Positions 1 through 6,620 are shown, counted from the first letter of the stretch. The stretch is 10,410 nt of DNA from Chloroflexota bacterium (GCA_027592975.1 JAQCJS010000018.1:1-10410), one strand, 5' to 3'. The notes: a model not told the origin generated them from the letters alone. Program-made: numbers and translations.

Positions 1-136
1 TCGTCGCCTGCGTCGTCACATCGAACGCCGCGCGATCCTCAACCAGCGCGCCGGCGACGATCTCCGCGATGATGCTCGCGGCCGGGTGGCCGGAGGGGAG
101 GACGTGCGTCCCCTGCTGACTAGCCTGCGTGCTCAC
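1..136 (-). CDS. nadC: nicotinate-nucleotide pyrophosphorylase (quinolinate phosphoribosyltransferase), N-terminal part, cut by window edge
   Basis: NadC converts quinolinate and PRPP to nicotinate mononucleotide, CO2 and pyrophosphate, the third step of de novo NAD synthesis. Only the first 45 codons are present; the gene runs off the left edge. Residues 21-43 show the typical NadC N-terminal helix followed by an ED...FDVTT motif (the family's ALxEDxxxxDVTT pattern). The start is GTG at 136-134, chosen because AAGGAG lies 7 bases upstream (149-144) and no other start fits before the conserved helix. It overlaps the end of nadB by 17 bases, so the two are probably translationally coupled. Identification rests on the short motif plus its position after nadA and nadB, and both agree. 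Confidence 0.85.
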   Translation of the reverse strand, partial: MSTQASQQGTHVLPSGHPAASIIAEIVAGALVEDRAAFDVTTQAT

Positions 137-1739
137 GCCATCGCTCCTTCTCGCCGCCAGCGGGATCATGCTCAGTGTTCGCGGCGATGTTCGTCATCCG
201 GAAGACCAGGTGGCGACGCCACGCCTCGGACGTCTCCGGGAAGTCCTCGCGGTAGTGTGCGCCGCGCGACTCCTCGCGCCGCAGCGCGGCCTCCGTCGCC
301 AGTCTCGCGCAGACGAGGATCGCGTGCAGGTCGTGCGAGGCGCGGTCGTGGGCCTCGGGCAGCCACGCCATCCACTGCGCGAGCTGGATCGCGGCGGCGC
401 GCAGGCCGGGGCCGGTCCGCACGATGCCCAAGCGATCCCACATGAGATCGCGCACCTGCTCGGCCGTGGGGGCGCTGTGGTTCCCGGCGGCCGGGAGCAG
501 TGACAGTGCGCCCTCGGAGCGCGCGGGGGGTGCCTCGTATGTGCCGGGTTCGAACAGGCGCTCCACGGTGCGCTTCGCGAACACGACCGTTTCCAGCAGC
601 GAGTTGCTGGCGAGGCGGTTCGCGCCGTGGACGCCGGTGCACGCGGTCTCGCCGACCGCGAACAGCCCGGCGATCGTCGTCTCGCCCCAGGTGTTCGTGC
701 GCACGCCACCCATCGTGTAGTGCGCGGCGGGCGAGACGGGGATGCGATCCTTCGCCATGTCGAGGCCGGCATCGAGGCATTGCGCGTAGATCTGCGGGAA
801 GCGCGCTGCCAGCCACGCGCCGTCCTTCGCGGTGATGTCGAGGAGGACGTGGTCGCTGCCCGTGCGTGCCATCTCGGCGTACGTCGCGCGCGCCACGACG
901 TCGCGAGGTGCCAGCTCGGCCAGCTCGTGCACCGCGGGCATGAAGCGCTCGCCGTTCGTGCTGAAGAGCAGCGCGCCCTCGCCGCGCACGGCCTCGGAGA
1001 TCAGGAAGACGGGGCGGCCCGGCAGGACGAGGGCGGTCGGGTGGAACTGCGTGAACTCCATGTCCATGACCTCGGCACCGCACTCGTAGGCGAGCGTGAC
1101 GCCGTCGCCGGTGGAGACGACGGGGTTCGTGGTCGTGCGGTACATCTGCCCCGCGCCCCCGGTCGCGAGGATCACGTTGCCCGCCTTGAAGCGCGCGCGC
1201 GCGCCCGTCGTGCCATCGAGCGTCTCGATGCCCACCGCGCGCGCGCCCTCGACGACGATCCGGGTGGCGAAGGTGTGTTCGAGGATCGTGACCTCGCGCC
1301 GCGCGAGCGCGGAGAGCGACAGTTCGATCTCGAGGCCTGTCGCATCGCCGCCGGCGTGGATGATGCGCGCCGCCGAGTGTGCCGCCTCGCGCCCCAGCGC
1401 CACTTCGCCGTTCGTGCTGTCGAAGCGCACGCCGTAGCGCACAAGGTCGGCGATGCGGTCGGCCGCCTCGAAGACGAGGATGCGCGCGGCGGCCTCGTCC
1501 ACCAGCTCCGCGCCCGCCTCGATCGTGTCGCGCAAGTGATCGTCGGGCGAGTCGCCCTCGCCCACGGCGGCGGCGATGCCGCCCTGCGCATAGCGCGTGC
1601 TTGCCTCCTCCATCGACCCCTTGGTGACGACGAGGACACTCGCGCCGTGCTCGCGCGCCTGGAGCGCCGCGTACAGCCCCGCGATCCCGGACCCGACGAC
1701 GACGAGGTCGTACGAGCCGTCCGCTTCGTGCGCGCTCAT
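120..1739 (-). CDS. nadB: L-aspartate oxidase
   Basis: NadB is an FAD enzyme that oxidises L-aspartate to iminoaspartate, the substrate of NadA. The 539 residues match the usual length. Visible marks in order: the dinucleotide-binding GSGIAG (16-21) near the N terminus; STRYAQGGIAAAV (47-59), a signature of the fumarate reductase/NadB flavoprotein family; FTQFHPTAL (229-237); SEAVRGEGALL (248-258); AAHYTMGG (338-345); and HGANRLASNSLLE (371-383), with the conserved His and Arg of the active site. The C-terminal REESRGAHYREDFPE (488-502) is typical of NadB and of the succinate dehydrogenase flavoprotein. ATG 1739 is the only usable start after the preceding in-frame stop. It has no Shine-Dalgarno sequence; a hairpin lies directly in front of it and a small ORF ends on it. 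nadA is upstream and nadC overlaps the 3' end. Confidence 0.96.
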   Translation of the reverse strand: MSAHEADGSYDLVVVGSGIAGLYAALQAREHGASVLVVTKGSMEEASTRYAQGGIAAAVGEGDSPDDHLRDTIEAGAELVDEAAARILVFEAADRIADLVRYGVRFDSTNGEVALGREAAHSAARIIHAGGDATGLEIELSLSALARREVTILEHTFATRIVVEGARAVGIETLDGTTGARARFKAGNVILATGGAGQMYRTTTNPVVSTGDGVTLAYECGAEVMDMEFTQFHPTALVLPGRPVFLISEAVRGEGALLFSTNGERFMPAVHELAELAPRDVVARATYAEMARTGSDHVLLDITAKDGAWLAARFPQIYAQCLDAGLDMAKDRIPVSPAAHYTMGGVRTNTWGETTIAGLFAVGETACTGVHGANRLASNSLLETVVFAKRTVERLFEPGTYEAPPARSEGALSLLPAAGNHSAPTAEQVRDLMWDRLGIVRTGPGLRAAAIQLAQWMAWLPEAHDRASHDLHAILVCARLATEAALRREESRGAHYREDFPETSEAWRRHLVFRMTNIAANTEHDPAGGEKERWREHAG

Positions 1740-1798
1740 GCCGGGAGTACCCGGCCCGCGCCCCGGGAGGTCGCGGGGGGTGTCAGCGACATGAGCAA
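1736..1798 (-). CDS. possible 20-residue leader ORF coupled to nadB
   Basis: A short frame lies in the 90-base nadA-nadB gap. TTG at 1798-1796 follows AGGAG (1809-1805) with ideal 6-base spacing; an in-frame ATG follows at 1792. It reads M-L-M-S-L-T-P-P-A... and stops with TGA at 1738-1736, which overlaps the nadB ATG in an ATGA junction. nadB has no ribosome-binding site of its own, so ribosomes finishing this frame could reinitiate on nadB. The product is proline- and arginine-rich and resembles nothing known to me. A chance ORF is possible because stops are rare at this GC content; the case rests on the SD spacing and the stop/start overlap. Confidence 0.35.
   Translation of the reverse strand: MLMSLTPPATSRGAGRVLPA
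1740..1755 (-). promoter_or_regulatory. hairpin directly upstream of the nadB start codon
   Basis: On the mRNA strand GCCGGG-TACT-CCCGGC forms a 6-bp all-GC stem with a four-base loop, ending right at the nadB ATG (1739). It occupies the place where a ribosome-binding site should be, and would block initiation unless opened, for example by ribosomes translating the short upstream frame. The inverted repeat is seen directly; its regulatory role is inference. Confidence 0.5.
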
Positions 1799-1829
1799 GC
1801 CGATCTCCTGGGTGTCGTGTGCTTCTCGA

Positions 1830-3056
1830 CTACTTCAGCGCGAGCATGCGCTCGAGGGCGACGCGCGCGGGGGCGCGGTGGTGCTCCGGTACCTCGATGC
1901 GGTTCACCACGCGGCCGTCCAGCAACTCCTCCATCACCCACGCGAGGTAGGCCGGGTGCACGCGGTACATCGTGCTGCACGGGCACACGACCGGGTCGAG
2001 GCAGAACACGGTCTTGTCCGGGTGCTCCTTCGCCAGCCGCGCGACGAGGTTGATCTCCGTGCCGATGCCAATCACCGAGCCGAGCGCCGCCTCCGCCACG
2101 TACTTCGCGATGTACGCCGTGGAGCCGTTGGCGTCCGCCGCCTGGACCACGTCGTACCGGCACTCCGGGTGCACGACGATCTGCACGCTCTGGCCGAGGG
2201 CGGCGTACTTCGCGCGGGCGTCCTCGATCTGCGTCAGGCTGAAGCGCTGGTGCACGGAGCAGTGGCCCTGCCACAGGATGATGCGCGCGCGATGCAGCGC
2301 CTCATCGGACGCGCCGCCCAGGTTCCCCGCCGGCACGCGCCAGTTCCACAGCACCATCTCGTCCAGCGGGATGCCCATCGCCGCGCCGGTGTTGCGGCCC
2401 AGGTGCTGGTCCGGGAAGAAGAACACGCGCTTGCCCTGCGTGAACGCCCACTCCAGCACCTTCGTCGCGTTGGACGAGGTGCACACCACGCCGCCGTTCG
2501 CGCCGCAGAACGCCTTCAGGCTCGCCGCGCTGTTCATGTACGTCACGGGGATGGTGTCGTCCGTGCCGCCGTACAGCTCGCCCAGCTCCCGCCACGCCTG
2601 CAGCACGTCCGGCTCCGCCGCCATGTCCGCCATGGAGCAGCCCGCCTCCATGTTCGGCAGGATCACCTGCTGGTGCGGCGCCGCCAGGATGTCCGCCGCC
2701 TCCGCCATGAAGTGCACGCCACAGAAGACGATGTACGGCGCTTCCGGATGCGAGGCCGCGTACTGCGCGAGGGCGAACGAGTCACCTCGATCGTCGGCGA
2801 ACTGGATGATGTCCTCGCGCTGGTAGTGGTGGCCCAGCACGACGACGCGGTCGCCCAGCGTCGCGCGCGCGCTGCGGATGCGGCGCGTCAACTCGTCCGC
2901 GGTCATGCCGCGGTAGCGCTCCGGGATCGTGGTCTGCCACGAGGGGAACGACTGCTCGAGCGCGAGCGGGATGGTGTCGATGCCGCTGTCGGTCTCGCAC
3001 TGAAGCTGTCCGATGGGGAAGTACGGGTTCGGCCGGGAGGCCGCAGGAGAAGTCAT
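1830..3056 (-). CDS. nadA: quinolinate synthase A
   Basis: NadA is a cytoplasmic [4Fe-4S] enzyme that condenses iminoaspartate from NadB with dihydroxyacetone phosphate to give quinolinate. The protein has 408 residues, longer than the roughly 300-350 residue E. coli or Thermotoga type because of an N-terminal extension of about 65 residues and some inserts. Visible motifs: LGHHYQRED (74-82), FCGVHFMAEAADILA (111-125), GCSMADMA (139-146), VTYMNSAASLKAFCGANGGVVCTSSNA (split over 171-197), FFPDQHLGRNTG (213-224), HPEC (297-300) and DPVVCPCSTM (354-363). The three cluster-ligand cysteines are expected at C112, C192 and C358 or C360. The ATG at 3056 has GAGG seven bases upstream, inside a 12-base palindrome. 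It is the first gene of the NAD operon, with candidate NrtR operators about 100-140 bases upstream. Confidence 0.96.
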   Translation of the reverse strand: MTSPAASRPNPYFPIGQLQCETDSGIDTIPLALEQSFPSWQTTIPERYRGMTADELTRRIRSARATLGDRVVVLGHHYQREDIIQFADDRGDSFALAQYAASHPEAPYIVFCGVHFMAEAADILAAPHQQVILPNMEAGCSMADMAAEPDVLQAWRELGELYGGTDDTIPVTYMNSAASLKAFCGANGGVVCTSSNATKVLEWAFTQGKRVFFFPDQHLGRNTGAAMGIPLDEMVLWNWRVPAGNLGGASDEALHRARIILWQGHCSVHQRFSLTQIEDARAKYAALGQSVQIVVHPECRYDVVQAADANGSTAYIAKYVAEAALGSVIGIGTEINLVARLAKEHPDKTVFCLDPVVCPCSTMYRVHPAYLAWVMEELLDGRVVNRIEVPEHHRAPARVALERMLALK

Positions 3057-3068
3057 CGAGGCGCCTCG
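3057..3068 (-). promoter_or_regulatory. palindrome containing the nadA ribosome-binding site
   Basis: CGAGGCGCCTCG is a perfect 12-base palindrome that abuts the nadA ATG. Its GAGG is the best Shine-Dalgarno match for nadA, with 7 bases to the start. In RNA it could fold as a 4-bp stem with a GCGC loop and partly mask the site. The palindrome is seen directly; any regulatory effect is inference, and chance is possible in GC-rich DNA. Confidence 0.4.
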
Positions 3069-3157
3069 ACTCTCGGGTCTTCCGTTGGGTCTCGCGTCTG
3101 CGCCCCGGTGGGCCTCGCACGCCGCGCGATCCTCGGGCCGTCCGATTCATGCACTTT

Positions 3158-3172
3158 GCGTACTCAGTACGC
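3158..3172. promoter_or_regulatory. operator-like palindrome, copy 1 (candidate NrtR site)
   Basis: GCGTACTCAGTACGC is an inverted repeat with 7-base arms around one central base. In the register shared with copy 2 it is GCGTA-N5-TACGC, flanked by T on each side. It would lie about 12-26 bases downstream of the predicted nadA transcription start, where a bound repressor would block transcription. The candidate regulator is the NrtR-type protein encoded at 4549-5187. Confidence 0.6.
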
Positions 3173-3183
3173 TAACTCACTAT

Positions 3184-3198
3184 GCGTAGAGCGTACGC
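3184..3198. promoter_or_regulatory. operator-like palindrome, copy 2, overlapping the nadA -10 (candidate NrtR site)
   Basis: GCGTAGAGCGTACGC repeats the GCGTA-N5-TACGC pattern of copy 1, exactly 26 bases along. The wider 17-base blocks agree at TGCGTA....GTACGCT and differ only in the centre. It covers the predicted nadA -10 hexamer completely, the classic position for repression. Two matching dyads in AT-richer DNA amid a GC-rich genome are unlikely to be chance. Confidence 0.6.
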
Positions 3199-3218
3199 TT
3201 AGTCCGCGAGGGGGTCAA
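3190..3218 (-). promoter_or_regulatory. predicted nadABC promoter
   Basis: On the minus strand TTGACC (3218-3213) and TACGCT (3195-3190) are separated by 17 bases, the optimal spacing for a housekeeping sigma factor. The -35 matches TTGACA at five of six positions; the -10 matches TATAAT at the key first, second and last positions. Transcription would begin near 3183, leaving an untranslated leader of about 127 bases before nadA. Confidence 0.55.
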
Positions 3219-3234
3219 TGAGGGATCTCCGCGC

Positions 3235-3987
3235 GTGACAGAATGCCTCGGAACTGCGATGTGCCGACGAAGGGCCGGGCGTCCCGTGCGAATTCTGACG
3301 CTGAACGTCCGCGCCGGAGGCGGCTCCCGAGTCCCGGCGCTGGCCGATGCCATCGTGGGGTTCGACGCGGATCTCGCGGTGCTCACGGAGTACCGAGCCG
3401 GGGCCTCCGGGGCCCTCCTGCTCTCGTCGTTGGCGCACGCGGGCTACCAGCACGTCACGCACAGCGACCCTCCTGCGCGCACCAACAGCGTTGTGGTCGT
3501 GAGCCGCCGTCCGACTGAGCACGAGCCACTGAGTGCGCCGCACCACCGCATGGTCTCGCTGTGCGTGGGCGGCATCTCCCTGCTGGGGCTGTATCTCCCG
3601 TTGAACCGGCTCAAGGTCGAGTTCTGGGACGCCCATCTCGCCGGAGCGATCGACTCGCTCCGGGGCCGCCCCTCGATCCTGATCGGCGACTTCAACACCG
3701 GCGCGGCCGACGAGCGTCAGTCGCGCGTCCGCTACTTCGCCGAGGACCGGTACGAGGCGCTGCTGCGGGGAGGCTGGGTCGATCCGGTGCGCAGGGTCGC
3801 CGGAATCCCGCCGGAGTTCACGTGGTTCAGCCACGTGGGGAACGGGTTCACCCTCGACCACGCCCTCGTGTCATCCGACCTAGCGTCGCGCGTCCGATCC
3901 GCCGCCGTCGCGCACCGTCCGAGGCTCACCGGGATCACCGACCACTCGGCGGTCGTCCTCGAGGTTGCCCCCACAGAGGAGGGATAG
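3235..3987 (+). CDS. endonuclease/exonuclease/phosphatase-family protein
   Basis: This 250-residue protein carries the full motif set of the metal-dependent exonuclease III/DNase I/sphingomyelinase fold: LTLNVR (21-26, metal-site Asn24), LTEYR (50-54, Glu52), LYLP (119-122), GDFNTG (151-156), TW (196-197), LDHALVS (207-213) and TDHSAV (235-240, Asp236-His237). All catalytic residues are present, so it should be an active phosphodiesterase or nuclease; the substrate cannot be told. It has no signal peptide or membrane segment and is probably cytoplasmic. The start is uncertain: GTG 3235 has GAGGG about ten bases upstream, while ATG 3259 and GTG 3286 would remove residues that precede the conserved fold. 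It is divergent from nadA, so the nadA operators lie just upstream of it, and it is followed after 46 bases by the DUF4258-DUF2283 pair. A 6-bp GATGCG/CGCATC stem (3988-4007) follows its stop but has no T-tract. Confidence 0.85.
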   Translation: MTECLGTAMCRRRAGRPVRILTLNVRAGGGSRVPALADAIVGFDADLAVLTEYRAGASGALLLSSLAHAGYQHVTHSDPPARTNSVVVVSRRPTEHEPLSAPHHRMVSLCVGGISLLGLYLPLNRLKVEFWDAHLAGAIDSLRGRPSILIGDFNTGAADERQSRVRYFAEDRYEALLRGGWVDPVRRVAGIPPEFTWFSHVGNGFTLDHALVSSDLASRVRSAAVAHRPRLTGITDHSAVVLEVAPTEEG

Positions 3988-4033
3988 GATGCGCCGCGGG
4001 CCGCATCATCGCAGCGGCCGTGGACGGGTTTGA

Positions 4034-4288
4034 ATGACACAGGATCAACCGCCCCGGCGCCGCGAACTCATTCCGTACGTCCGTGCGCGAATGGACCAGC
4101 GAGGGATTCCCGAGGAAGCAGTCGACTTCGTGCTGGCGCACTACCACACCGCGCGCCCGGCCGGCCCGCGCCGCGGATCGCGGCCGGCGATCATCTATAT
4201 TGGTCAGTGGAACGGGCGGAACCTCCGCGTGTACGTGGAGCGTGACTCGTCCCCGCCGTTCGTGAAGACCGTGGCCTGGGAGGACTAG
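4034..4288 (+). CDS. DUF4258-type small protein
   Basis: An 84-residue protein with the pattern of the DUF4258 family: a helix with RxRMxQRGIPEEAVDFVL (residues 17-34), a basic linker, then strands including AIIYIGQWNGRNLRVYVE (52-69) and a final FVKTVAWED. The family's biochemical role is not established. Some members are found beside small antitoxin-like partners, so a toxin-like role is a guess only. The stop is followed after two bases by a DUF2283 gene, so the pair is co-transcribed and probably translationally coupled. The ATG at 4034 has no clear Shine-Dalgarno sequence, in contrast to the partner's strong one, which suggests lower expression of this first gene. Recognition of the family is from pattern memory, not a search. 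Confidence 0.7.
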   Translation: MTQDQPPRRRELIPYVRARMDQRGIPEEAVDFVLAHYHTARPAGPRRGSRPAIIYIGQWNGRNLRVYVERDSSPPFVKTVAWED

Positions 4289-4290
4289 CG

Positions 4291-4545
4291 ATGGATGGCA
4301 ACACCTCGCCGGTGACCTATGATGCTGAGGTTGACGTCCTCTACGTTCGGCTTCGCGACGGCGCTTCCGCTCGTCAGTCGATGCTCGACGACTCCCGCAT
4401 CATCGACTACTCCGAGGACGGTGCCGTCGTCGGAGTCGAGTTCCTCGGCGTCAGCGATGGCGTTGATCTGGACGATGTCCCGTTCGCACCGACGGTCGCT
4501 AGCCTGATTCACGACAGCGGTCTGCCGATCCGCGTACTCGCCTAG
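4291..4545 (+). CDS. DUF2283 small protein
   Basis: An 84-residue acidic protein that matches the DUF2283 pattern: VTYDAEVDVLYVRLRDG (8-24), a short linker with DDSRIIDYSEDGAVVGVEFLGVS (split 33-55), then a variable tail. Members are small beta-strand proteins of unknown function, often encoded next to DUF4258 genes. The ATG has a strong GGGAGGA seven bases upstream, inside the end of the DUF4258 gene. Its acidic character against the basic partner would suit a protein-protein pair, perhaps an antidote, but that is inference. Its stop is only three bases from the stop of the converging nrtR-like gene, leaving no room for separate terminators. Confidence 0.8.
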   Translation: MDGNTSPVTYDAEVDVLYVRLRDGASARQSMLDDSRIIDYSEDGAVVGVEFLGVSDGVDLDDVPFAPTVASLIHDSGLPIRVLA

Positions 4546-4548
4546 CCC

Positions 4549-5187
4549 CTACAGCACCACCGGAAGCTTCGAGGTGAAGCGGAAGAGCTGCGCCGGGCGG
4601 TGGGCGCCGCGGCGGCGGACCTCGTCGGTGGCTTCGATGATGCCCGTCGAGATCATGCGCTTGCGGAAGTTCCGGCGGTCCAGCGGGCGGCGCAGGATCG
4701 CCTCGTAGGTGGCCTGCAGCTCGCGGATCGTGAAGAGGTCGGGGAGCAAGCCGTAGGCGATGTTCGTGTAGTCCAGCTTTGCGCCGACGCGCGCGACCGC
4801 CTGCTCGATCACCTGGTTGTTGTTGAACGCGAGCGGCGGCAGATCCTCCACCGGGAACCACGCCGGACGCCACGCCTCCTCCTCGCGCAGCCGCACCTTC
4901 GACGCCTCGATCAGCGCGAAGTACGCGACTGCGAGCGAGGGCTGCGCGGCGTCCAGGCCGGAGAGCGTGAACAGCTGCTCCAGGTAGAGGTCGGACGCGC
5001 CGGTCTCCTGCACCAGCTTGCGCTGTGCGCTCTGCTCCAGCGACTCGCTGCCGTCCCAGAGGCCGCCGGGGAGCGCCCAGCGGTCTTCCTCGTGCCCGGC
5101 GGAGCGGTGGATCAGCAGCACCTGCAGGCGCGCCTCCACGATCGCGAGGATGACGACGATCGTGGCGACGACCGGGGAGGCGCCCAT
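4549..5187 (-). CDS. nrtR: NrtR-type transcriptional regulator of NAD metabolism (degenerate Nudix domain + winged helix)
   Basis: The 212-residue protein has an N-terminal Nudix fold (about 5-135) and a C-terminal winged-helix region (about 140-212) with LLPDLFTIRELQATYEAIL (147-165), RRNFRKRM (171-178) and the RPAQLFRF ending typical of NrtR. Members bind ADP-ribose or related NAD-derived ligands and repress NAD genes. The Nudix box GLWDGSE...RKLVQETG (42-63) keeps the first Glu and the last Glu but replaces two of the catalytic carboxylates (REUXEE reads RKLVQE), as expected for a sensor rather than a hydrolase. It lies ten bases after miaB on the same strand, so probably in its operon. 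The nadABC operon, with candidate palindromic operators, is about 1.5 kb away. The ATG at 5187 has only a weak ribosome-binding site. The alternative reading, an active Nudix hydrolase, is disfavoured by the lost residues. Confidence 0.85.
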   Translation of the reverse strand: MGASPVVATIVVILAIVEARLQVLLIHRSAGHEEDRWALPGGLWDGSESLEQSAQRKLVQETGASDLYLEQLFTLSGLDAAQPSLAVAYFALIEASKVRLREEEAWRPAWFPVEDLPPLAFNNNQVIEQAVARVGAKLDYTNIAYGLLPDLFTIRELQATYEAILRRPLDRRNFRKRMISTGIIEATDEVRRRGAHRPAQLFRFTSKLPVVL

Positions 5188-5197
5188 GGTGGTGCGC

Positions 5198-6583
5198 CTA
5201 CAGCACGGCGAGCGTGAGGGTGCCCGCGACGTGCCCCTGCAGCGACCACGGCGTCACCTGCGCGATCTCCACGCGCACCAACTCTCCCAGCGTGCGCCCC
5301 TGCGCGGCACCCCGGAACGCGGTCACGTCGAAGTGGACCAGCTGGCCCTGCCGCGTGCGGCCGGTCGCGCGGCCGTTCTCGTTCTGCTCCACCAGCACCT
5401 CCACCTCGCGGCCGAGGAGGCGCTGGTTGATGCGCTCCGACGAGGCGGCGTGGATCGCCTCCACGATGTGCAGTCGCTCCTTCTTCACCGCGGCGGGGAC
5501 GTCGTCCGGCAGGTTGCGCTCGGCGTAGGTGCCGGGGCGCGGGGAGTATGCGGCGACGTGGATGATGCCGAACTCCGTCCGCTCCAGCAGCGCGACGGTG
5601 TCCGCGAACTCCGCCTCCGTCTCGCCGGGGCAGCCCACGATCACGTCCGTCACGATCGCGGCGTCCGGCATGCGCGAGCGGATGCGCGCCACGCGATCCT
5701 CGAAGTCCGCGACGGTGTAGCCGCGGCGCATGCGTGCGAGCATCGACTCCGAGCCGGACTGCACCGGGATGTTGAAGTGCTCGCAGACCTTCGGCTGGTC
5801 GGCGACAGCGTCGATGATGCGGTCGGTCATGTCCTTCGGGTAGGAGGTGAGGAAGCGCACGCGCGCGATCCCCTCGATCGCGTCGATGCCCGCGAACAGC
5901 GTCGCGAGGTCGGGGCGTCCGCCCGTCTCGGCGTACCGGCCGTGCGCGTCCGGCTCCAGGTCGTGCCCGTACGCCTCGACCGTCTGCCCGAGCAGGGTCA
6001 CCTCGCGCACGCCGTGGGCGGCGAGGAAGCGCACCTCGTCCAGAATGTCGTCCGCGGGGCGGGAGTCCTCGCGGCCACGTCGGAGCGGGACGATGCAGTA
6101 GGTGCAGAACTTGTCGCAGCCGTGGATCACGGGCACGTACGCGGTCGGGCCCTTCGGCAGCCCGTAGGTGCCGGGCGCCATCTTGAAGGCCGCACCGTCG
6201 AGGAGCGTGCCCAGCTCGCCGGCCGAGAGGTCGCGGGAGTCGCCCGCGACCTGCAGGATGCCATCGAACTCCTGCGGTCGCGCCCAAACGTCCACGTAGG
6301 GGAAGCGCTTGCGGAGGTCGTCCGTCTTCGGGCCGACCATGCATCCCATCACGGCGATCTTGAACTGCTTGCCCTGGTTACGGCGTTTGCGCAGCACGCC
6401 CATGCGCGAGTACGCGCGATCCTCGGCGTGCTGGCGGACGGAGCAGGTGTTGATGACGACCAGGTCGGCGTCCACGTCGTCATCGACGGCGCGATACCCG
6501 ATCTGCTCGAGGCCGGCGGCGAGCTTGAGCGAGTCCGCCTGGTTCATCTGGCAGCCCAGCGTCCAGACGTGGTAGGTCGGCAC
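5198..6583 (-). CDS. miaB: tRNA (N6-isopentenyladenosine-37-C2)-methylthiotransferase
   Basis: MiaB is a radical-SAM enzyme that adds a methylthio group to i6A37 of tRNAs reading UNN codons. The 461 residues show the complete three-domain layout: an N-terminal methylthiotransferase domain with cluster cysteines C11 (TLGCQMNQADS), C47 (NTCSVR) and C81 (VMGCMVG); the radical-SAM CxxxCxxC at 156-163 (GCDKFCTYC) followed by IVPLRRGREDSRP; IPVQSGSESMLARMRRGYT (272-290); and a C-terminal TRAM domain (about 388-456). The loop usually reading LLGQNVNSYG is LLGQTVEAYG here (197-206). This departs from the E. coli form, but the MQSGS-type and RGRExSRP motifs still favour MiaB over RimO or MtaB. The start is GTG 6583 with a poor ribosome-binding site. 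It follows tRNA-Ser by 81 bases and precedes nrtR by ten. Confidence 0.92.
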   Translation of the reverse strand: MPTYHVWTLGCQMNQADSLKLAAGLEQIGYRAVDDDVDADLVVINTCSVRQHAEDRAYSRMGVLRKRRNQGKQFKIAVMGCMVGPKTDDLRKRFPYVDVWARPQEFDGILQVAGDSRDLSAGELGTLLDGAAFKMAPGTYGLPKGPTAYVPVIHGCDKFCTYCIVPLRRGREDSRPADDILDEVRFLAAHGVREVTLLGQTVEAYGHDLEPDAHGRYAETGGRPDLATLFAGIDAIEGIARVRFLTSYPKDMTDRIIDAVADQPKVCEHFNIPVQSGSESMLARMRRGYTVADFEDRVARIRSRMPDAAIVTDVIVGCPGETEAEFADTVALLERTEFGIIHVAAYSPRPGTYAERNLPDDVPAAVKKERLHIVEAIHAASSERINQRLLGREVEVLVEQNENGRATGRTRQGQLVHFDVTAFRGAAQGRTLGELVRVEIAQVTPWSLQGHVAGTLTLAVL

Positions 6584-6620
6584 GGTCGGCTCGCTTTCGT
6601 CGCTCTCCGGGTCGGAGCGT

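Noticed and set aside
1192..1205. (GC)n dinucleotide run in nadB
   Set aside because: It encodes ordinary Arg-Ala residues in a GC-rich gene; no sign of phase variation or frame change.
3120..3135. 16-base sequence shared with positions 26-41 (ACGCCGCGCGATCCTC)
   Set aside because: One copy is inside the conserved nadC coding sequence and the other in the nadA leader; a single GC-rich match of this length can arise by chance and has no flanking repeat structure.
3057..3183. NAD-sensing riboswitch (nadA motif) in the nadA leader
   Set aside because: I could not lay out the known paired elements of that RNA; the operator palindromes and nearby NrtR-type gene give a better explanation for control.
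627..3221. 864-codon open frame on the plus strand opposite nadB and nadA
   Set aside because: It is antisense to two well-supported enzymes, is rich in Arg, Ala, His and Val with no recognisable motif, and is explained by the scarcity of stop codons at this GC content.
3988..4007. 6-bp GATGCG/CGCATC stem after the nuclease-family gene as a terminator
   Set aside because: The stem is short, the loop is eight bases, and no T-tract follows.
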